Assembly (NCBI RefSeq): GCF_000966285.1
Contig: NZ_KQ031391.1
Location: forward strand, 6,262,430-6,326,429
Direction of reading: 5' to 3'
Origin: Pseudofrankia sp. DC12
GTDB taxonomy: Bacteria; Actinomycetota; Actinomycetes; Frankiales; Frankiaceae
DNA length: 64,000 bases
Positions 8,674 to 18,152 of this stretch are shown piece after piece (positions within the stretch are counted from its first letter, which is position 1; each line of letters begins with the position of its first letter). The notes beneath the pieces are model-generated. The model did no database searches. It saw only the letters and a program-made list of their open reading frames with translations, and was not told the DNA's origin. The translations under genes and the position numbers were made by a program.

Positions 8674-9123
8674 TCAGCGGGACGCGCCTTCGATGACGAC
8701 GAGGGGGATCTCGCGCTCGACCTGGCTCTGCATGTCACGCATCCGCTGGTTGAAGGCGGCGAGGGCCGTCAGCAGCCGCTCCCGCTCGGCGCCTTCAGCG
8801 GTCGAGGCCACGGCGGTGTAGCGGTCGACGGCGCCGTTCGCGCCGGGCAGCTCCACGGTCACGACGGGGTTCGCGGCCAGGTTGAGGTACCAGTCGGGGT
8901 GCGTCGGCGCGGCGTTGTTGGCCGCCCAGAGCACGATCCGGCCCGGCCCGTCCTCGAAGAACGCCAGCGGCGTGGTCCGTTCGGCGCCGGTCCTGGCGCC
9001 GACGGTGGTCAGCAGGACCAGTCGCGAGCCCTTGAGCATTCCCTCGGTGAGCTGGCCGCCGGACGCCCTGAACTGTTCGACGACCTCGCGGTTGAACGCC
9101 CGCATGTCACTGGGCATCGTCAT
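8674..9123 (-). CDS. Nitroreductase/deazaflavin (F420)-dependent oxidoreductase, DDN family
   Basis: 149-aa protein of the F420H2-dependent nitroreductase-like family (TIGR00026; mycobacterial Ddn relatives), which reduce quinones or other small molecules with F420H2. Family traits are the N-terminal helix FNREVVEQFRASGGQ, the core LVLLTTVGARTGAERTTPL near residue 35, ADNN-like WAANNAAPTHPDWYLNLAANP near 67-87, and VTVELPGANGAVDRYTAVAS. It lacks any membrane segment. It points towards, but is separated from, a second F420-type enzyme at 9363, with a family-1 repeat lying between them. Confidence 0.9.
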   Translation of the reverse strand: MTMPSDMRAFNREVVEQFRASGGQLTEGMLKGSRLVLLTTVGARTGAERTTPLAFFEDGPGRIVLWAANNAAPTHPDWYLNLAANPVVTVELPGANGAVDRYTAVASTAEGAERERLLTALAAFNQRMRDMQSQVEREIPLVVIEGASR

Positions 9124-9247
9124 CGCGCGCTCCTGGCTCTCGTCGCTCGGACCGTTGCCAGGCTACCCGCGGTGGATCAAGGCGTGGCCCGACGCGGCGT
9201 GGCGCGCACGCGACACCGGCCTCGCCGCCCGCCCTCGTAGATCCCCC

Positions 9248-9325
9248 ATGATCGCCGTCTCGGCCCTGAAATGGTCGTCCGACCGGCCGGATCGCAACCA
9301 CCTCAGGGCGAAAACGGCGATCAAG
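9248..9325. repeat. Dispersed palindromic repeat, family 1, copy B
   Basis: About 78 bp with near-complementary ends. The left arm is ATGATCGCCGTCTCGGCCCT followed by GAAATGGT. The right arm is ACCACCTCAGGGCGAAAACG followed by GCGATCAA. Read as reverse complements, the arms agree at about 23 of 27 positions. It lies between two genes on the same strand and could form a long hairpin in RNA or cruciform DNA. Confidence 0.75.
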
Positions 9326-9362
9326 TGCCAGCAGAGCCACGACAGCCGTGCGGGCAGCGCGC

Positions 9363-10403
9363 TTAGCTGATCCAGCCGCGGATCTGCTCGACCAGCGCGA
9401 CGCGGGCGCGGTGGTTTGGGGCGAGCGGGGTGACGTTGAGCGTCGTCGCGCCCGCCTCGGCATACTCGGCGAGCTTCTCGCGGACCTGCCCCTCGGAGCC
9501 GACGAGCGCGGTGGCCCGCAGCAGGTCGGCGGGGACGGCGGCTTCGGCTTCCTTCTTCTTCCCATCGAGGTATAGGTCCTGGATGAGAGCTGCTTCCTTC
9601 TCATAGCCATAGCGCTGGGCGAGGCTGTTGTAGAAGTTCTTGCCCTTGGCGCCCATGCCGCCGACATAGAGCGCGAACATCGGGCGCATCAGGTCCAGCC
9701 AGCTCTCGGCGCCGTCGCCGATCGCCAGCGGCGCCTGCACGACGACGTCGAGCTCGCCGAGCTCCGGGTCGCGCTTCGCCCTCCCGGCCGCGAGCGACGC
9801 GCCCCAGACGTCGGCGGCCCGGCCCGGGTGGAAGAAGAACGGCTGCCAGCCCTCCGCCTTCTCGGCGGCCAGCTCGACGTTCTTCGGCCCGATCGCGGCG
9901 ATGAAGATCGGGATGTGGGCCCGGACGGGGTGGTTGATGAGCTTCAGCGGCTTGCCCAGCCCGGTGCCCTGCTCGGGCGGCAGCGGCAGCGTGTAGTGCT
10001 TGCCCTGATACTCGAGCCGGTCCCGGCGCCAGACCGCCCGACAGATGTCGATGATCTCCCGGGTCCGGCCCAGCGGCGCGTCGTAGGGGACGCCGTGGAA
10101 CCCTTCGATCACCTGCGGCCCGGACGCGCCGAGCCCGAGGGTGAACCGGCCGCCGGAGACGTAGTCCAGGCCGGCGGCCGTCATCGCGGTCAGCGTCGGG
10201 GTCCGGGTGTAGATCGGCAGGATGCCGGCGGCGAGCTCGATCCGCGCGGTCCGGGCGGCCAGGAAGCCGAGCTGGCTGACGGCGTCGAACGAGTACGCCT
10301 CGGCCACGAAGACGATGTCCAGCCCGGCCTTCTCATAGTCCGCGAGCTCCTCGACCGCCTCGGCGAACCCACCGCCGTACGACAGCTGCATCCCGATCCG
10401 CAC
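9363..10403 (-). CDS. LLM class F420-dependent oxidoreductase
   Basis: Luciferase-like TIM-barrel enzyme of the F420-dependent branch (mycobacterial Rv3520c type), 346 aa. Visible traits are RIGMQLSYGGGFAEAVEELADYEKAG at the N-terminus, VAEAYSFDAVSQLGFLAART, AGILPIYTRTPTLTAMTAAGLDYVSGGRF with the usual cofactor-binding pattern, GLGASGPQVIEGFHG, and HIPIFIAAIGPKNVELAAEKAEGW. Substrates of this branch are generally unknown. The GTG at 10403 is chosen over an upstream ATG at 10436 because AGGGAGG lies about 8 bases before it. It probably uses F420H2 in the cytoplasm, like its neighbour at 8674. Confidence 0.9.
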   Translation of the reverse strand: MRIGMQLSYGGGFAEAVEELADYEKAGLDIVFVAEAYSFDAVSQLGFLAARTARIELAAGILPIYTRTPTLTAMTAAGLDYVSGGRFTLGLGASGPQVIEGFHGVPYDAPLGRTREIIDICRAVWRRDRLEYQGKHYTLPLPPEQGTGLGKPLKLINHPVRAHIPIFIAAIGPKNVELAAEKAEGWQPFFFHPGRAADVWGASLAAGRAKRDPELGELDVVVQAPLAIGDGAESWLDLMRPMFALYVGGMGAKGKNFYNSLAQRYGYEKEAALIQDLYLDGKKKEAEAAVPADLLRATALVGSEGQVREKLAEYAEAGATTLNVTPLAPNHRARVALVEQIRGWIS

Positions 10404-10742
10404 CTGGCCGCGCCTCCCTGCCCAGCTCGGCGCCATGCTCTGCCGCGGACGGCGGCGGCACAGCGATACGAAGCGTCAGCCTAGGCTGATCACCCCCCAC
10501 CACGCGAGATGATCGGCCCGCATGCGTCATCTGACTGACCTGCGCGGAACTGACTTGCGGTCTCAGAGCCAGACCGAGTCATGCGCCATGGTCGGGAAAC
10601 CGCCCGACCTGGCGGCCACCAGGTATGAGCTCGACCTGCCGGAGAGGAATCCGGGGCGTCCCGGCGGCGGTATGTGGGGTCGGCCGGGAATAAGGTACTG
10701 TCGACTTCGACACTGCCCCACCCGAACCTGGAGATCGGTAGG

Positions 10743-11520
<778 letters not shown>

Positions 11521-11961
11521 ATGACTGAGGTGCGCTGGGCTGCGGCAAGAGGACCCGCGGCGATGGGGCTCGTGCTGCTGGCGGGTATCGCGGGCCTGGC
11601 CGGGTGCGCGAAGGTCGGGGGGAGCGGGTGCGAGGCGGATCATCCCGTCGTGGCACCGAGGTCGGTCAAGGTCGGTAACGTGCTCACAGTCGCGAGCCTG
11701 AGCCATCCGTGCGCCCGGGCGACGGCCCCGGGCGGCACGCACCGGCTCGTCCTGCGCCAGGTCGGCAAGGCGGACGTCGATCTCGGAGCGGTCCCCAGCC
11801 GGCCGGGCGGCACCTACGTCACCCAGGTCCCGCATCCTGCGGCTGTGCGGCCTGGCCTCGCCTTCATCTCCGTGACCGGGACGCTGCCGGTGCCGTGCGA
11901 CGACTGCGGTGCTGCTTCCTGCGCCGGCTACGTCACCAAGGTCAACCTTGCGGCGGCATAG
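11521..11961 (+). CDS. Putative lipoprotein
   Basis: 146-aa secreted protein with a signal peptide ending in a lipobox: MTEVRWAAARG, a hydrophobic stretch GLVLLAGIAGLAG, then Cys at LAGC. The mature part is small and Cys-containing (CEADHPVVAPRSVKVG, SHPCARATAPGGTH, VPCDDCGAASCAGYV) and ends in a short beta-rich domain. This suggests a disulfide-bonded cell-surface protein of unknown role. The ATG at 11521 is preferred to one at 11503 because the charged N-terminus then directly precedes the hydrophobic core. It follows a decayed gene whose last frame overlaps this start. Confidence 0.65.
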   Translation: MTEVRWAAARGPAAMGLVLLAGIAGLAGCAKVGGSGCEADHPVVAPRSVKVGNVLTVASLSHPCARATAPGGTHRLVLRQVGKADVDLGAVPSRPGGTYVTQVPHPAAVRPGLAFISVTGTLPVPCDDCGAASCAGYVTKVNLAAA

Positions 11962-11979
11962 TCCGCTCTCGCCGGGCCG

Positions 11980-12495
11980 TCACGAGAGAGTGTGGACGTC
12001 GCGGCGGTAGTAGCGCAGGCCGTCAGCCTCGCGGACGAAATCGAAGCCGTTCTTGGTCAGCACTCGTTGTGAGGCGAGGTTGTCCGTTTCCGTGTCGGCG
12101 AGCATGGCGCGAACGCCCTGATGGGACTGGCAGAGTTCCACGAGGCGGCCGACGGCCTCGGTCGCGTACCCACGCCCCCGCGCGGCGGGCACGAGCCCAT
12201 ATCCGAGCATGACCTGGCCGTCGTCGTCGGGCGGCCCGAAGAACCCGATGGTCCCGACCGCGACGGAATCCAGGTCGACTCGGTAGTTGCCAAACGGCGC
12301 CGGGTCGACGCCCGATGAGGCGGGGTGCAGAAAGCCGCGGACGCCGTCGCGGTCGTCATCCCGCGGAAAACCGTCGGCCCACCGGTCCCGGTCATTGGGA
12401 GTCTCGTCGACGATGCGCCTGCTCTCCTCGACCGTAAGCGGGTGCAGGCACAGCCGCGGCGTCAGAAGGTCGGTCGTGCGCTGAACCGTCGTCAC
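11980..12495 (-). CDS. GNAT family N-acetyltransferase (RimJ/RimL type)
   Basis: 171-aa acetyl-CoA-dependent acetyltransferase. The N-terminal strand TPRLCLHPLTVEESRRI is typical of the RimJ/RimL-like branch. The acetyl-CoA loop is LGYGLVPAARGRGYATEAVGRLVE near residues 95-118, and the final ASQRVLTKNGFDFVREADGLRYYRRD contains the family's N-(x)-GF signature. The substrate, protein N-terminus or small molecule, is not predictable. The GTG at 12495 starts the conserved domain directly; a longer upstream extension reads through DNA opposite another gene and is rejected. Confidence 0.85.
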   Translation of the reverse strand: MTTVQRTTDLLTPRLCLHPLTVEESRRIVDETPNDRDRWADGFPRDDDRDGVRGFLHPASSGVDPAPFGNYRVDLDSVAVGTIGFFGPPDDDGQVMLGYGLVPAARGRGYATEAVGRLVELCQSHQGVRAMLADTETDNLASQRVLTKNGFDFVREADGLRYYRRDVHTLS

Positions 12496-12756
12496 CGGGC
12501 GAGCATATTGGCGATCGCCAGGCCACAGCCGATGGTCACCGAGTCCGCCCCGCAGTCCTGGCGGACGCCGCCGACGTGCGCCGGAGGGGCACCCGGCGGC
12601 GAACCGTGCGGCTGAGCCACTCGCCGTCGCCGGGCCAGTGAGCGGCATCGCCCAGGTGTCGTGGCCTCCTGCCGACCCTCTGAGCTCCCGACGTTCGAGG
12701 TCACGTCCCACTTGGCAGTGGCTGACCGTTTCGGCTGCGGGCGAGGACAGGACGGC

Positions 12757-13636
12757 ATGACGGCTGGCGCGACACCGACCGACGAGACACCTCCGGCCGC
12801 GGGGACGGTGGAGCCCGGCGGCGGCCGGCCCGACCCGTCGCCGACCGCCGCGGTTTCCGCCGACCTGCCCGCCTCCCGCGATGCCATCGCGGCCGGCGAG
12901 GTGCCGGCGCCGTCCTTCGGTGACGCCCCGGCCGGCGCGCCACCGGGCGAGCACCCGTGGCCGGTGCCCGAAGGCCAAACTGCCGCGCTGCCGCCACCTG
13001 CCACCGTGGCCTGGGCCGTCCCGGAGAGCGTGCCCGCCGCCCTGCCCCCCGCCGCGCCGGCAACCCCGGGGCAACCGTGGTCGGTGCCCGCGCCTGGACT
13101 CGGCCAGACGGCGGTGCCGGGCCGGCCGGTGGGGACCGAGGCGCCTGATCGAGGCGGCGCGCCGGCTCGTTGTCCGTGGCTGGTCGGGCTGGCCGTCGGT
13201 GTGGTCCTCGTGCTCGTGGCCGCCGCGGTGGTCCTCGGCGTCAGCCTGCGCGCCGACGGGGGCAGCTCGGGTGACGTGTCCGCCGCGCTGCCATCCCCGG
13301 CGCGGACGACAACGCCGGCCCCGCCCTCGCCCAGTCCCACCCGGGCCTACGCTCCGGTGCCCACCGGGGGCCCCGGCCCCGCCTACTCAGGCGCGATGCT
13401 TTCGCTGGACGGGATCCAGCCCGAGCACGTGTCGGTGAGCCGGGACGGCGTTCTCTACGTCTCCGGGTACTCCTTCAACCGGTCCACCGTCTACCGGATC
13501 GACCCGGACGGCAGCGTCACACCGATCGTCGGCGACGAGAAGCGGCGCGGTCTACGTCGTGGACGGCGGGAACGAGCAGGTGCGCCGGATCGCCCCCGAC
13601 AGCACCATCACCACCGTCGTCAGGTCCACCGGGTAA
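12757..13636 (+). pseudogene. Membrane-anchored NHL/beta-propeller protein, truncated and frameshifted
   Basis: The N-terminal 135 residues are a Pro/Ala/Gly-rich cytosolic stretch. A membrane helix follows (PWLVGLAVGVVLVLVAAAVVLGVSL), then a Thr/Pro-rich linker and one propeller strand set (ISVSRDGVLYVSG-like, YRIDPDGSVTPIVGD). After about 13542 the frame shifts and a second NHL-type strand (AVYVVDGGNEQVRRIAPDS, then TITTVVRSTG) ends at a stop at 13636. A propeller needs about six blades and only two halves remain, so an internal deletion with frameshift is likely. Related full-length proteins in actinobacteria combine such a repeat domain with a kinase or a simple anchor. Confidence 0.6.
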
Positions 13637-13711
13637 GCACGTGCCACCGCGCGAGACCGGTTGCCTCTGTCCACGCCGAGCAGAGCGACGAGCGCGTCAG
13701 CTACGAGCGGC

Positions 13712-14341
13712 TCAGGGCTCGACGGCGAGGCGGAGACCGAAGCCGATCAGCACGAGCCCGGTGACACGGTCGACCCAGCGGCGGACCGGCCCGTCGGACA
13801 GCCAGCGCGTCACCGGCCCGGACAGGGCCAGCAGCGCGACGTAGTAGCCGGCCGTCAGCACGACGAAGATCCCGCCGAGCAGCAGCGAGGTCGCCGCGAC
13901 CGGGGCGTGGGCGGGGATGAACCCCGGCAGGAACGTCATGAAGAAGACGCCGACCTTCGGGTTCAGCAGGTCCGTCAGCAGCCCGGATGTGAACCCGGTC
14001 CCCACCAGGCCGCCACGCCGTCCGCGCGCGGGCTCGCTGTCGCCGGCCTGGCCTTTGTGGGGACGGGCGCGCAGGGTCACGAAACCCATCCAGCCCAGGT
14101 AGAGCGCGCCCGCGACCCGCAGCCCGAGGTAGGCGTCATGGCTCGCGGTGAGCAGGGCCGAGAGACCCAGCGCCGCCGCGACGACCCACACGACCAGCCC
14201 GGTCATCACACCGAGCGACGCCCGTACCGCGGCCCGGCGCCCGCCCGTCATCAGGTTGCGCACCACGATGAGCGTGTCCGGCCCCGGCAGCAGCACGATG
14301 AGCACCGAGGCGACGGTGAACGCGGCGACGTCGACGAGCAC
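13712..14341 (-). CDS. LysE/RhtB family exporter
   Basis: 209-aa inner-membrane exporter for amino acids or related metabolites, with about six membrane segments. Family signatures are the N-terminal LIVLLPGPDTLIVVRNLMTGGRRAA, then GVMTGLVVWVVAAALGLSALL, AGALYLGWMGFVTLRA, and GLLTDLLNPKVGVFFMTFLPGF. The length is normal for LysE/RhtB. Its GTG start at 14341 faces a short gap and then the C-terminus of the TIGR03086 gene, which lies upstream on the same strand. The exported substrate is unknown. Confidence 0.9.
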   Translation of the reverse strand: MLVDVAAFTVASVLIVLLPGPDTLIVVRNLMTGGRRAAVRASLGVMTGLVVWVVAAALGLSALLTASHDAYLGLRVAGALYLGWMGFVTLRARPHKGQAGDSEPARGRRGGLVGTGFTSGLLTDLLNPKVGVFFMTFLPGFIPAHAPVAATSLLLGGIFVVLTAGYYVALLALSGPVTRWLSDGPVRRWVDRVTGLVLIGFGLRLAVEP

Positions 14342-14415
14342 CGGAAAAGCGTACGAGGCCCTGACGCACGGAACTACCGGATTTCAGGGCCTCGCGGCGC
14401 GGTGCCCGGTCACGC

Positions 14416-15075
14416 TCACGCCTGGGGCGCGAACGACGGATCGCGGCCGATGAAGGCGACGAGGCGGGTCTGCGCGTCGGAACCGGCCGGGACCTCGACA
14501 CGCGGGCCGTACTGACCGGAGTCCCGGAGCAGGCCCTCGATCGGTTCCATCCCGGCCAACAGCGCCGCGCACAGGTCGGGGTCGAGGCTGTCGTCCTGGC
14601 CGGTAGCGCGGGCGAGATCCCAGGTGTGCATGAAGATGTCGACCGTGTAGAACTGGTCGACCGCGGGGGCGAGCGGGTGCTCGCCGACCATCGGATGACG
14701 CAGCTTCCGGGCCGCGGTCGCCGGATCGTCCAGCAATGCCTGGACCGCGTCGGCGTGCACCTGCCAGGCGGCGACCGGGTCCTCGTCGACCGAGGGGCCG
14801 TGGGCCAGCTCGATGCCGGTCCCAGCTGCCAGGAAGCTGGGGAACCACTCGCACAGGTGGCGTACGACGTCCCGCGCCGTCCACTGCGGAACCGGCGTCG
14901 GAGCGTCCCAGTTCTTGGTGCCGAGAACACGCTCGGTGAAGCCCGCCGCGACCGCGCGGTGGCGTTCGGCCGGCCGGTCCGCCAGCGCCGCGAGCGAGCC
15001 GCTGGCGTCCTGTGGCTGACCGGTCCGGTTCGCGTCCTCGCGCTGGTCCGGTGCGGTGGATCGTCCTTCCGTCAT
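14416..15075 (-). CDS. TIGR03086 family metal-binding (DinB-like) protein
   Basis: 219-aa member of the DinB/mycothiol-dependent maleylpyruvate isomerase fold family. The four-helix bundle has its usual His signatures: WTARDVVRHLCEWFPSFL near residue 66 and VDQFYTVDIFMHTWDLARATGQD near 138. Members bind a divalent metal and many act with mycothiol as a thiol cofactor. It starts one base after the stop of the SRPBCC gene and is the third gene of the ArsR-controlled operon. Its specific reaction is not known. Confidence 0.85.
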   Translation of the reverse strand: MTEGRSTAPDQREDANRTGQPQDASGSLAALADRPAERHRAVAAGFTERVLGTKNWDAPTPVPQWTARDVVRHLCEWFPSFLAAGTGIELAHGPSVDEDPVAAWQVHADAVQALLDDPATAARKLRHPMVGEHPLAPAVDQFYTVDIFMHTWDLARATGQDDSLDPDLCAALLAGMEPIEGLLRDSGQYGPRVEVPAGSDAQTRLVAFIGRDPSFAPQA

Positions 15076-15076
15076 G

Positions 15077-15559
15077 TCAGGCGTCCATGGCGCGCAGGAG
15101 GGCGTCCAGCTTGAGGTAGCCCTGTTCGACCCCGGTCTCCATGCCGCTGTTCAGGAACGCGTCACGGCTCTCGAAACTGTCGACCAGCGACTGGGCGTGC
15201 AGGCGGGTGCGGCCGTCGCCGAGGTCCTCGAACCACATCGTCTCGAGCGCCACCTGGTTCGGCGCACCCTCGTAGGTGAAGGTCTGGATCAGGCGCGCGG
15301 GGCCGACCTCGTGGAACGACCCGTGGAAGGCGTGCTCGACGCCGACCCGGGCGCCGACGTAACGCCAGCTTCCGCCGGTGCGCGCGTCCCAGTAGTCGAT
15401 CGTGGTCTCGAAGCCGTCCGGGCCGACCCACTGGGTGAACAGAGCGGGGTCCGTATGAGCGCGCACGAGCTGCGCGGGTGTCGCGTGGAAGTCGCGGGTC
15501 ATCCGGATGAGCGGCACGTTCGGGTCCGCTTCGACCGTGACCGTCTTGGTGGTGGCCAT
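15077..15559 (-). CDS. SRPBCC/AHSA1 family protein
   Basis: 160-aa START-like hydrophobic-cavity protein of the AHSA1 type (polyketide cyclase/activator of Hsp90 homologues). Visible signatures are IRMTRDFHATPAQLVRAHTD, LFTQWVGPDGFETTIDYWDAR and GGSWRYVG near the N-terminus, and a C-terminal helix TGVEQGYLKLDALLRAM. Its ATG shares one base with the TGA of the ArsR gene (TGATG), so the two are translationally coupled. ArsR-SRPBCC pairs are common in actinobacteria, but their ligands are mostly undefined. Confidence 0.9.
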   Translation of the reverse strand: MATTKTVTVEADPNVPLIRMTRDFHATPAQLVRAHTDPALFTQWVGPDGFETTIDYWDARTGGSWRYVGARVGVEHAFHGSFHEVGPARLIQTFTYEGAPNQVALETMWFEDLGDGRTRLHAQSLVDSFESRDAFLNSGMETGVEQGYLKLDALLRAMDA

Positions 15560-15957
15560 CAGGCTGTCTCCCTGTTCAGTGGTCCGTCATCGTGGCTGGG
15601 CTTGGTGATGGTGCTTGGTGCGGCGGTCTGGTCCCCGGTGGCCTCGGTCAGGGCGGCGAGGACGGCGTCCAGGCGCTGGTAGCGCCGCTCGGCCTCGCGC
15701 CGGTAGCGCTCCAGCCACGCGGTCGCCAGGTCGAAGACCTGGGCCTCCAGGTGCACCGGGCTGCGGTGCGTCGCCCCCGCCCGGCTGACGAGCCCGGCCT
15801 GCTCCAGCACCTTCAGATGCTTGGAGACCGCCTGTACCGACACCTCGTAGGGCGCCGCCAGCTCGCCGACCGTCGCGTCACCGTCGGTGAGCCGGGCGAC
15901 CAGATCCCGCCGGGTCGGGTCGGCCAGCGCCGCGAACACCCGGGAAAGCTGGTCCAC
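15559..15957 (-). CDS. ArsR family winged-helix repressor
   Basis: 132-aa dimeric repressor, probably controlling its own three-gene operon. The HTH spans VFAALADPTRRDLVARL, then GDATVGELAAPYEVSVQAVS and KHLKVLEQAGLV. No metal-binding Cys motif (ELCVC) is present, so it is likely of the non-metal class that partners SRPBCC genes. The GTG at 15957 is chosen because GAGGAGG sits 5 bases before it; the upstream ATG at 15999 would place the operator inside the coding region. Two identical palindromes upstream are likely operators. Confidence 0.85.
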   Translation of the reverse strand: MDQLSRVFAALADPTRRDLVARLTDGDATVGELAAPYEVSVQAVSKHLKVLEQAGLVSRAGATHRSPVHLEAQVFDLATAWLERYRREAERRYQRLDAVLAALTEATGDQTAAPSTITKPSHDDGPLNRETA

Positions 15958-15967
15958 CGCCACCTCC

Positions 15968-16028
15968 TCAACCACTCGGTTGAGAAGACGTTCCGGCAAT
16001 CCGGCGCCGATGTCAACCGTCTGGTTGA
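15968..16028 (-). promoter_or_regulatory. Twin ArsR operators TCAACC-N4-GGTTGA
   Basis: Two perfect copies of TCAACC-N4-GGTTGA lie at 15968-15983 and 16013-16028. Their centres are 45 bp apart, close to four helical turns, just upstream of the arsR-type start at 15957. The proximal copy is 10 bp from the start codon. Inverted 6-bp arms with a 4-bp gap resemble operators described for related ArsR repressors. Binding by this protein is inferred from position. Confidence 0.6.
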
Positions 16029-16089
16029 GGTTGCTCGCGCAGCCAGCCCGACCTCACCCCCACACCCAGCACCTCCCGACTGGCCAAGG

Positions 16090-16274
16090 TTCCCCTGCGC
16101 AGCCAGTGATCAAGGCGGTCTCGGGCCCCACCGGGACGCCTTGATCGCTCGTTGCGCAGGCAAGACGGCGCTCAATACCCCCATTTGTCGGCTTTTTGCC
16201 TGCGCAATTCTCGATCAAGGTGTAGCCGCTTGCCCAGCCAGCCGAATGATCGGCGTCTGCGTAGGCAAGTCGGC
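16090..16274. repeat. Palindromic repeat family 2, upstream cluster
   Basis: At least four related units. Forward TTCCCCTGCGCAGCCAGTGA followed by TCAAGGCGGTC lies at 16090-16120. An inverted partner with TTGATCGCTCGTTGCGCAGGCAA lies at 16141-16163. Forward TTGCCTGCGCAATTCTCGATCAAGG starts at 16196. A shorter hairpin TTGCCCAGCC...TGCGTAGGCAA lies at about 16230-16272. TTGCGCAGGCAA (16152-16163) and TTGCCTGCGCAA (16196-16207) are perfect 12-bp reverse complements. The same units recur after the CoA-transferase genes. Confidence 0.75.
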
Positions 16275-16487
16275 GCCCGGTTCGGCCGGGACGGCGGGAC
16301 GGGGAGGCTGCGGTGGAAGTGGGGCTGGCCTCGCGGGGGCCGGGCTGCCGGTTTGAGAGTGGGTCTCTCCGTTGACGAGAGGGGACGTGGCAGTCTTGGG
16401 GGCGGCCGTACCGGACACGCTGGACGTACTGGTTAGTCGCCATTAACCTGACGCGGTTGGTGGGACGAGGTGGGAGGCGGGTGAGCG

Positions 16488-17234
16488 GTGGACAAGGTGG
16501 TGGCGACCGCGGCCGACGCGGTGGCGGACATCGGCGACGGGGCGTCGCTCGCGGTCGGCGGCTTCGGCCTGTGCGGCATCCCGAGTGAGCTGATCGACGC
16601 GCTGCACGAGGCCGGGGTGACCGGGCTGAGGACGGTGTCGAACAACTGCGGCGTCGACGGCTGGGGCCTGGGCGTGCTGCTGCGAGCCGGCAAGATCGCG
16701 CGGACGACCGGCTCGTACGTCGGGGAGAACAAGGAGTTCGAGCGGCAGTTCCTCGCCGGTGAGCTGGAGGTCGAGCTCGTCCCGCAGGGGACGCTCGCCG
16801 AGCGGCTGCGGGCTGGTGGCGCCGGCATCCCCGCGTTCTACACGCCCGCTGGTGTCGGCACCCAGATCGCTGAGGGCGGCCTGCCGCTGCGTTACGACGG
16901 CAAGGGCGGTGTCGCGCTCGCCTCCGAGCCGAAGGAGACCCGGGCCTTCGACGGCGTCGACTACGTGCTGGAGCGGGCCATCGTCACGGACTTCGCCCTG
17001 GTGCATGCCTGGAAGGGCGACCGGCACGGCAATCTCGTCTACCGGGAGAGCGCGGCGAACTTCAACCCGCTGTGCGCCGCCGCGGGGAAGATCACCATTG
17101 CCGAGGTCGAGGAGCTCGTCGAGCCTGGCGAGCTCGATCCCGCGGAGATCCACACCCCGGGGATCTTCGTCCAGCGGGTCGTGCACGCGCCGGACGTCGT
17201 GAAGCGCATCGAGAAGAGGACGGTGTCGGCGTGA
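16488..17234 (+). CDS. scoA: 3-oxoacid CoA-transferase, subunit A
   Basis: Alpha subunit (248 aa) of a two-subunit family I CoA-transferase that moves CoA from succinyl-CoA to acetoacetate or a similar 3-oxo acid. Visible signatures are the CoA-binding start [24 protein letters not shown], the motif [61 protein letters not shown], and ESAANFNP near the C-terminus. GTG start at 16488 with GGAGG upstream. It overlaps the B subunit start (GTGA) and so is coupled. It lies between two clusters of palindromic repeat family 2. Confidence 0.92.
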   Translation: MDKVVATAADAVADIGDGASLAVGGFGLCGIPSELIDALHEAGVTGLRTVSNNCGVDGWGLGVLLRAGKIARTTGSYVGENKEFERQFLAGELEVELVPQGTLAERLRAGGAGIPAFYTPAGVGTQIAEGGLPLRYDGKGGVALASEPKETRAFDGVDYVLERAIVTDFALVHAWKGDRHGNLVYRESAANFNPLCAAAGKITIAEVEELVEPGELDPAEIHTPGIFVQRVVHAPDVVKRIEKRTVSA

Positions 17235-17872
17235 CTCTCTCGCGCACGGAGCTGGCAGCCCGGGTCGCCCAGGAGCTCCAGGACGGCCAGTACATCAACC
17301 TCGGGATCGGCCTGCCGACCCTCGTGCCGAACTACCTGCCCGAGGGCGTGCACGTCGTCCTGCACTCGGAGAACGGTGTGCTCGGCGTCGGCCCCTACCC
17401 GACCGAGGACAAGGTCGACCCGGACCTGATCAACGCCGGCAAGGAGACCGTCACGGTCCTGCCCGGCGCGTCGTTCTTCGACTCGTCGGCGTCGTTCTCG
17501 ATGATCCGCGGCGGGCACGTTGACGTCGCCGTCCTCGGCGCGATGCAGGTCTCCGCGACCGGTGACCTGGCCAACTGGATGATCCCCGGCAAGATGGTCA
17601 AGGGCATGGGCGGCGCGATGGACCTCGTCCACGGCGCCCGCAAGGTCATCGTGATGATGGAGCACACTGCCAAGGACGGCAGCCACAAGCTGGTCGACAC
17701 CTGCACTTTGCCGCTGACCGGCAAGTCCTGCGTCCACCGCGTCATCACCGACCTGGCCGTGCTCGACGTCGTCCCCGGCGCCGGCTTCGTCCTACGCGAA
17801 CTTTCCCCCGGCATCACCGTCGACGAGGTCCGCAAGGCCACCGGCCCCGAACTGACGGTCGCGCTGGACTGA
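17231..17872 (+). CDS. scoB: 3-oxoacid CoA-transferase, subunit B
   Basis: Beta subunit, 213 aa. It carries the catalytic Glu in the [10 protein letters not shown] motif near residue 52, which forms the glutamyl-CoA intermediate in family I enzymes. Other signatures are [71 protein letters not shown] and [26 protein letters not shown] at 17231 overlaps the TGA of subunit A, so the subunits are made in a fixed ratio. Function in ketone-body or 3-oxoadipate-like catabolism is not decided by neighbours. Confidence 0.92.
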   Translation: MTLSRTELAARVAQELQDGQYINLGIGLPTLVPNYLPEGVHVVLHSENGVLGVGPYPTEDKVDPDLINAGKETVTVLPGASFFDSSASFSMIRGGHVDVAVLGAMQVSATGDLANWMIPGKMVKGMGGAMDLVHGARKVIVMMEHTAKDGSHKLVDTCTLPLTGKSCVHRVITDLAVLDVVPGAGFVLRELSPGITVDEVRKATGPELTVALD

Positions 17873-17970
17873 AGATTCTCGGGGAGGCGTCGAAGCGGCC
17901 CGCGAGGTCCCGCCCGTGATCTGGCGCACCCCGCCCGAGCTCGTCGAACCTGCCACCTCGTCTACGCCGA

Positions 17971-18152
17971 TTCCCCTACCCAGCCGGCGATCATCGGCGG
18001 CGTTCCCGAGTCGCTTCGTGCGGTGATCGCGAACTGGGTAGGGGAAACAATCGTCCTGCGCCCGAATCGCACCTTTTGTTCCTGCGCAGTTCGCGATCAG
18101 GGCCGGCCTGGCGGCTGGGAACGGCTGGAGATCGGCGTCTGGGCAGGGAATT
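17971..18152. repeat. Palindromic repeat family 2, downstream cluster
   Basis: Four further units. A near-perfect inverted pair is formed by TTCCCCTACCCAGCCGGCGA followed by TCA (17971-17993) and TGATCGCGAACTGGGTAGGG followed by GAA (18024-18046). A forward unit TTCCTGCGCAGTTCGCGATCA starts near 18079. An inverted unit GATCGGCGTCTGGGCAGGGAA lies near 18129-18149. They share the TTCCCCTGCGCAG...GATCA plan with the cluster upstream of the CoA-transferase pair. Confidence 0.7.
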
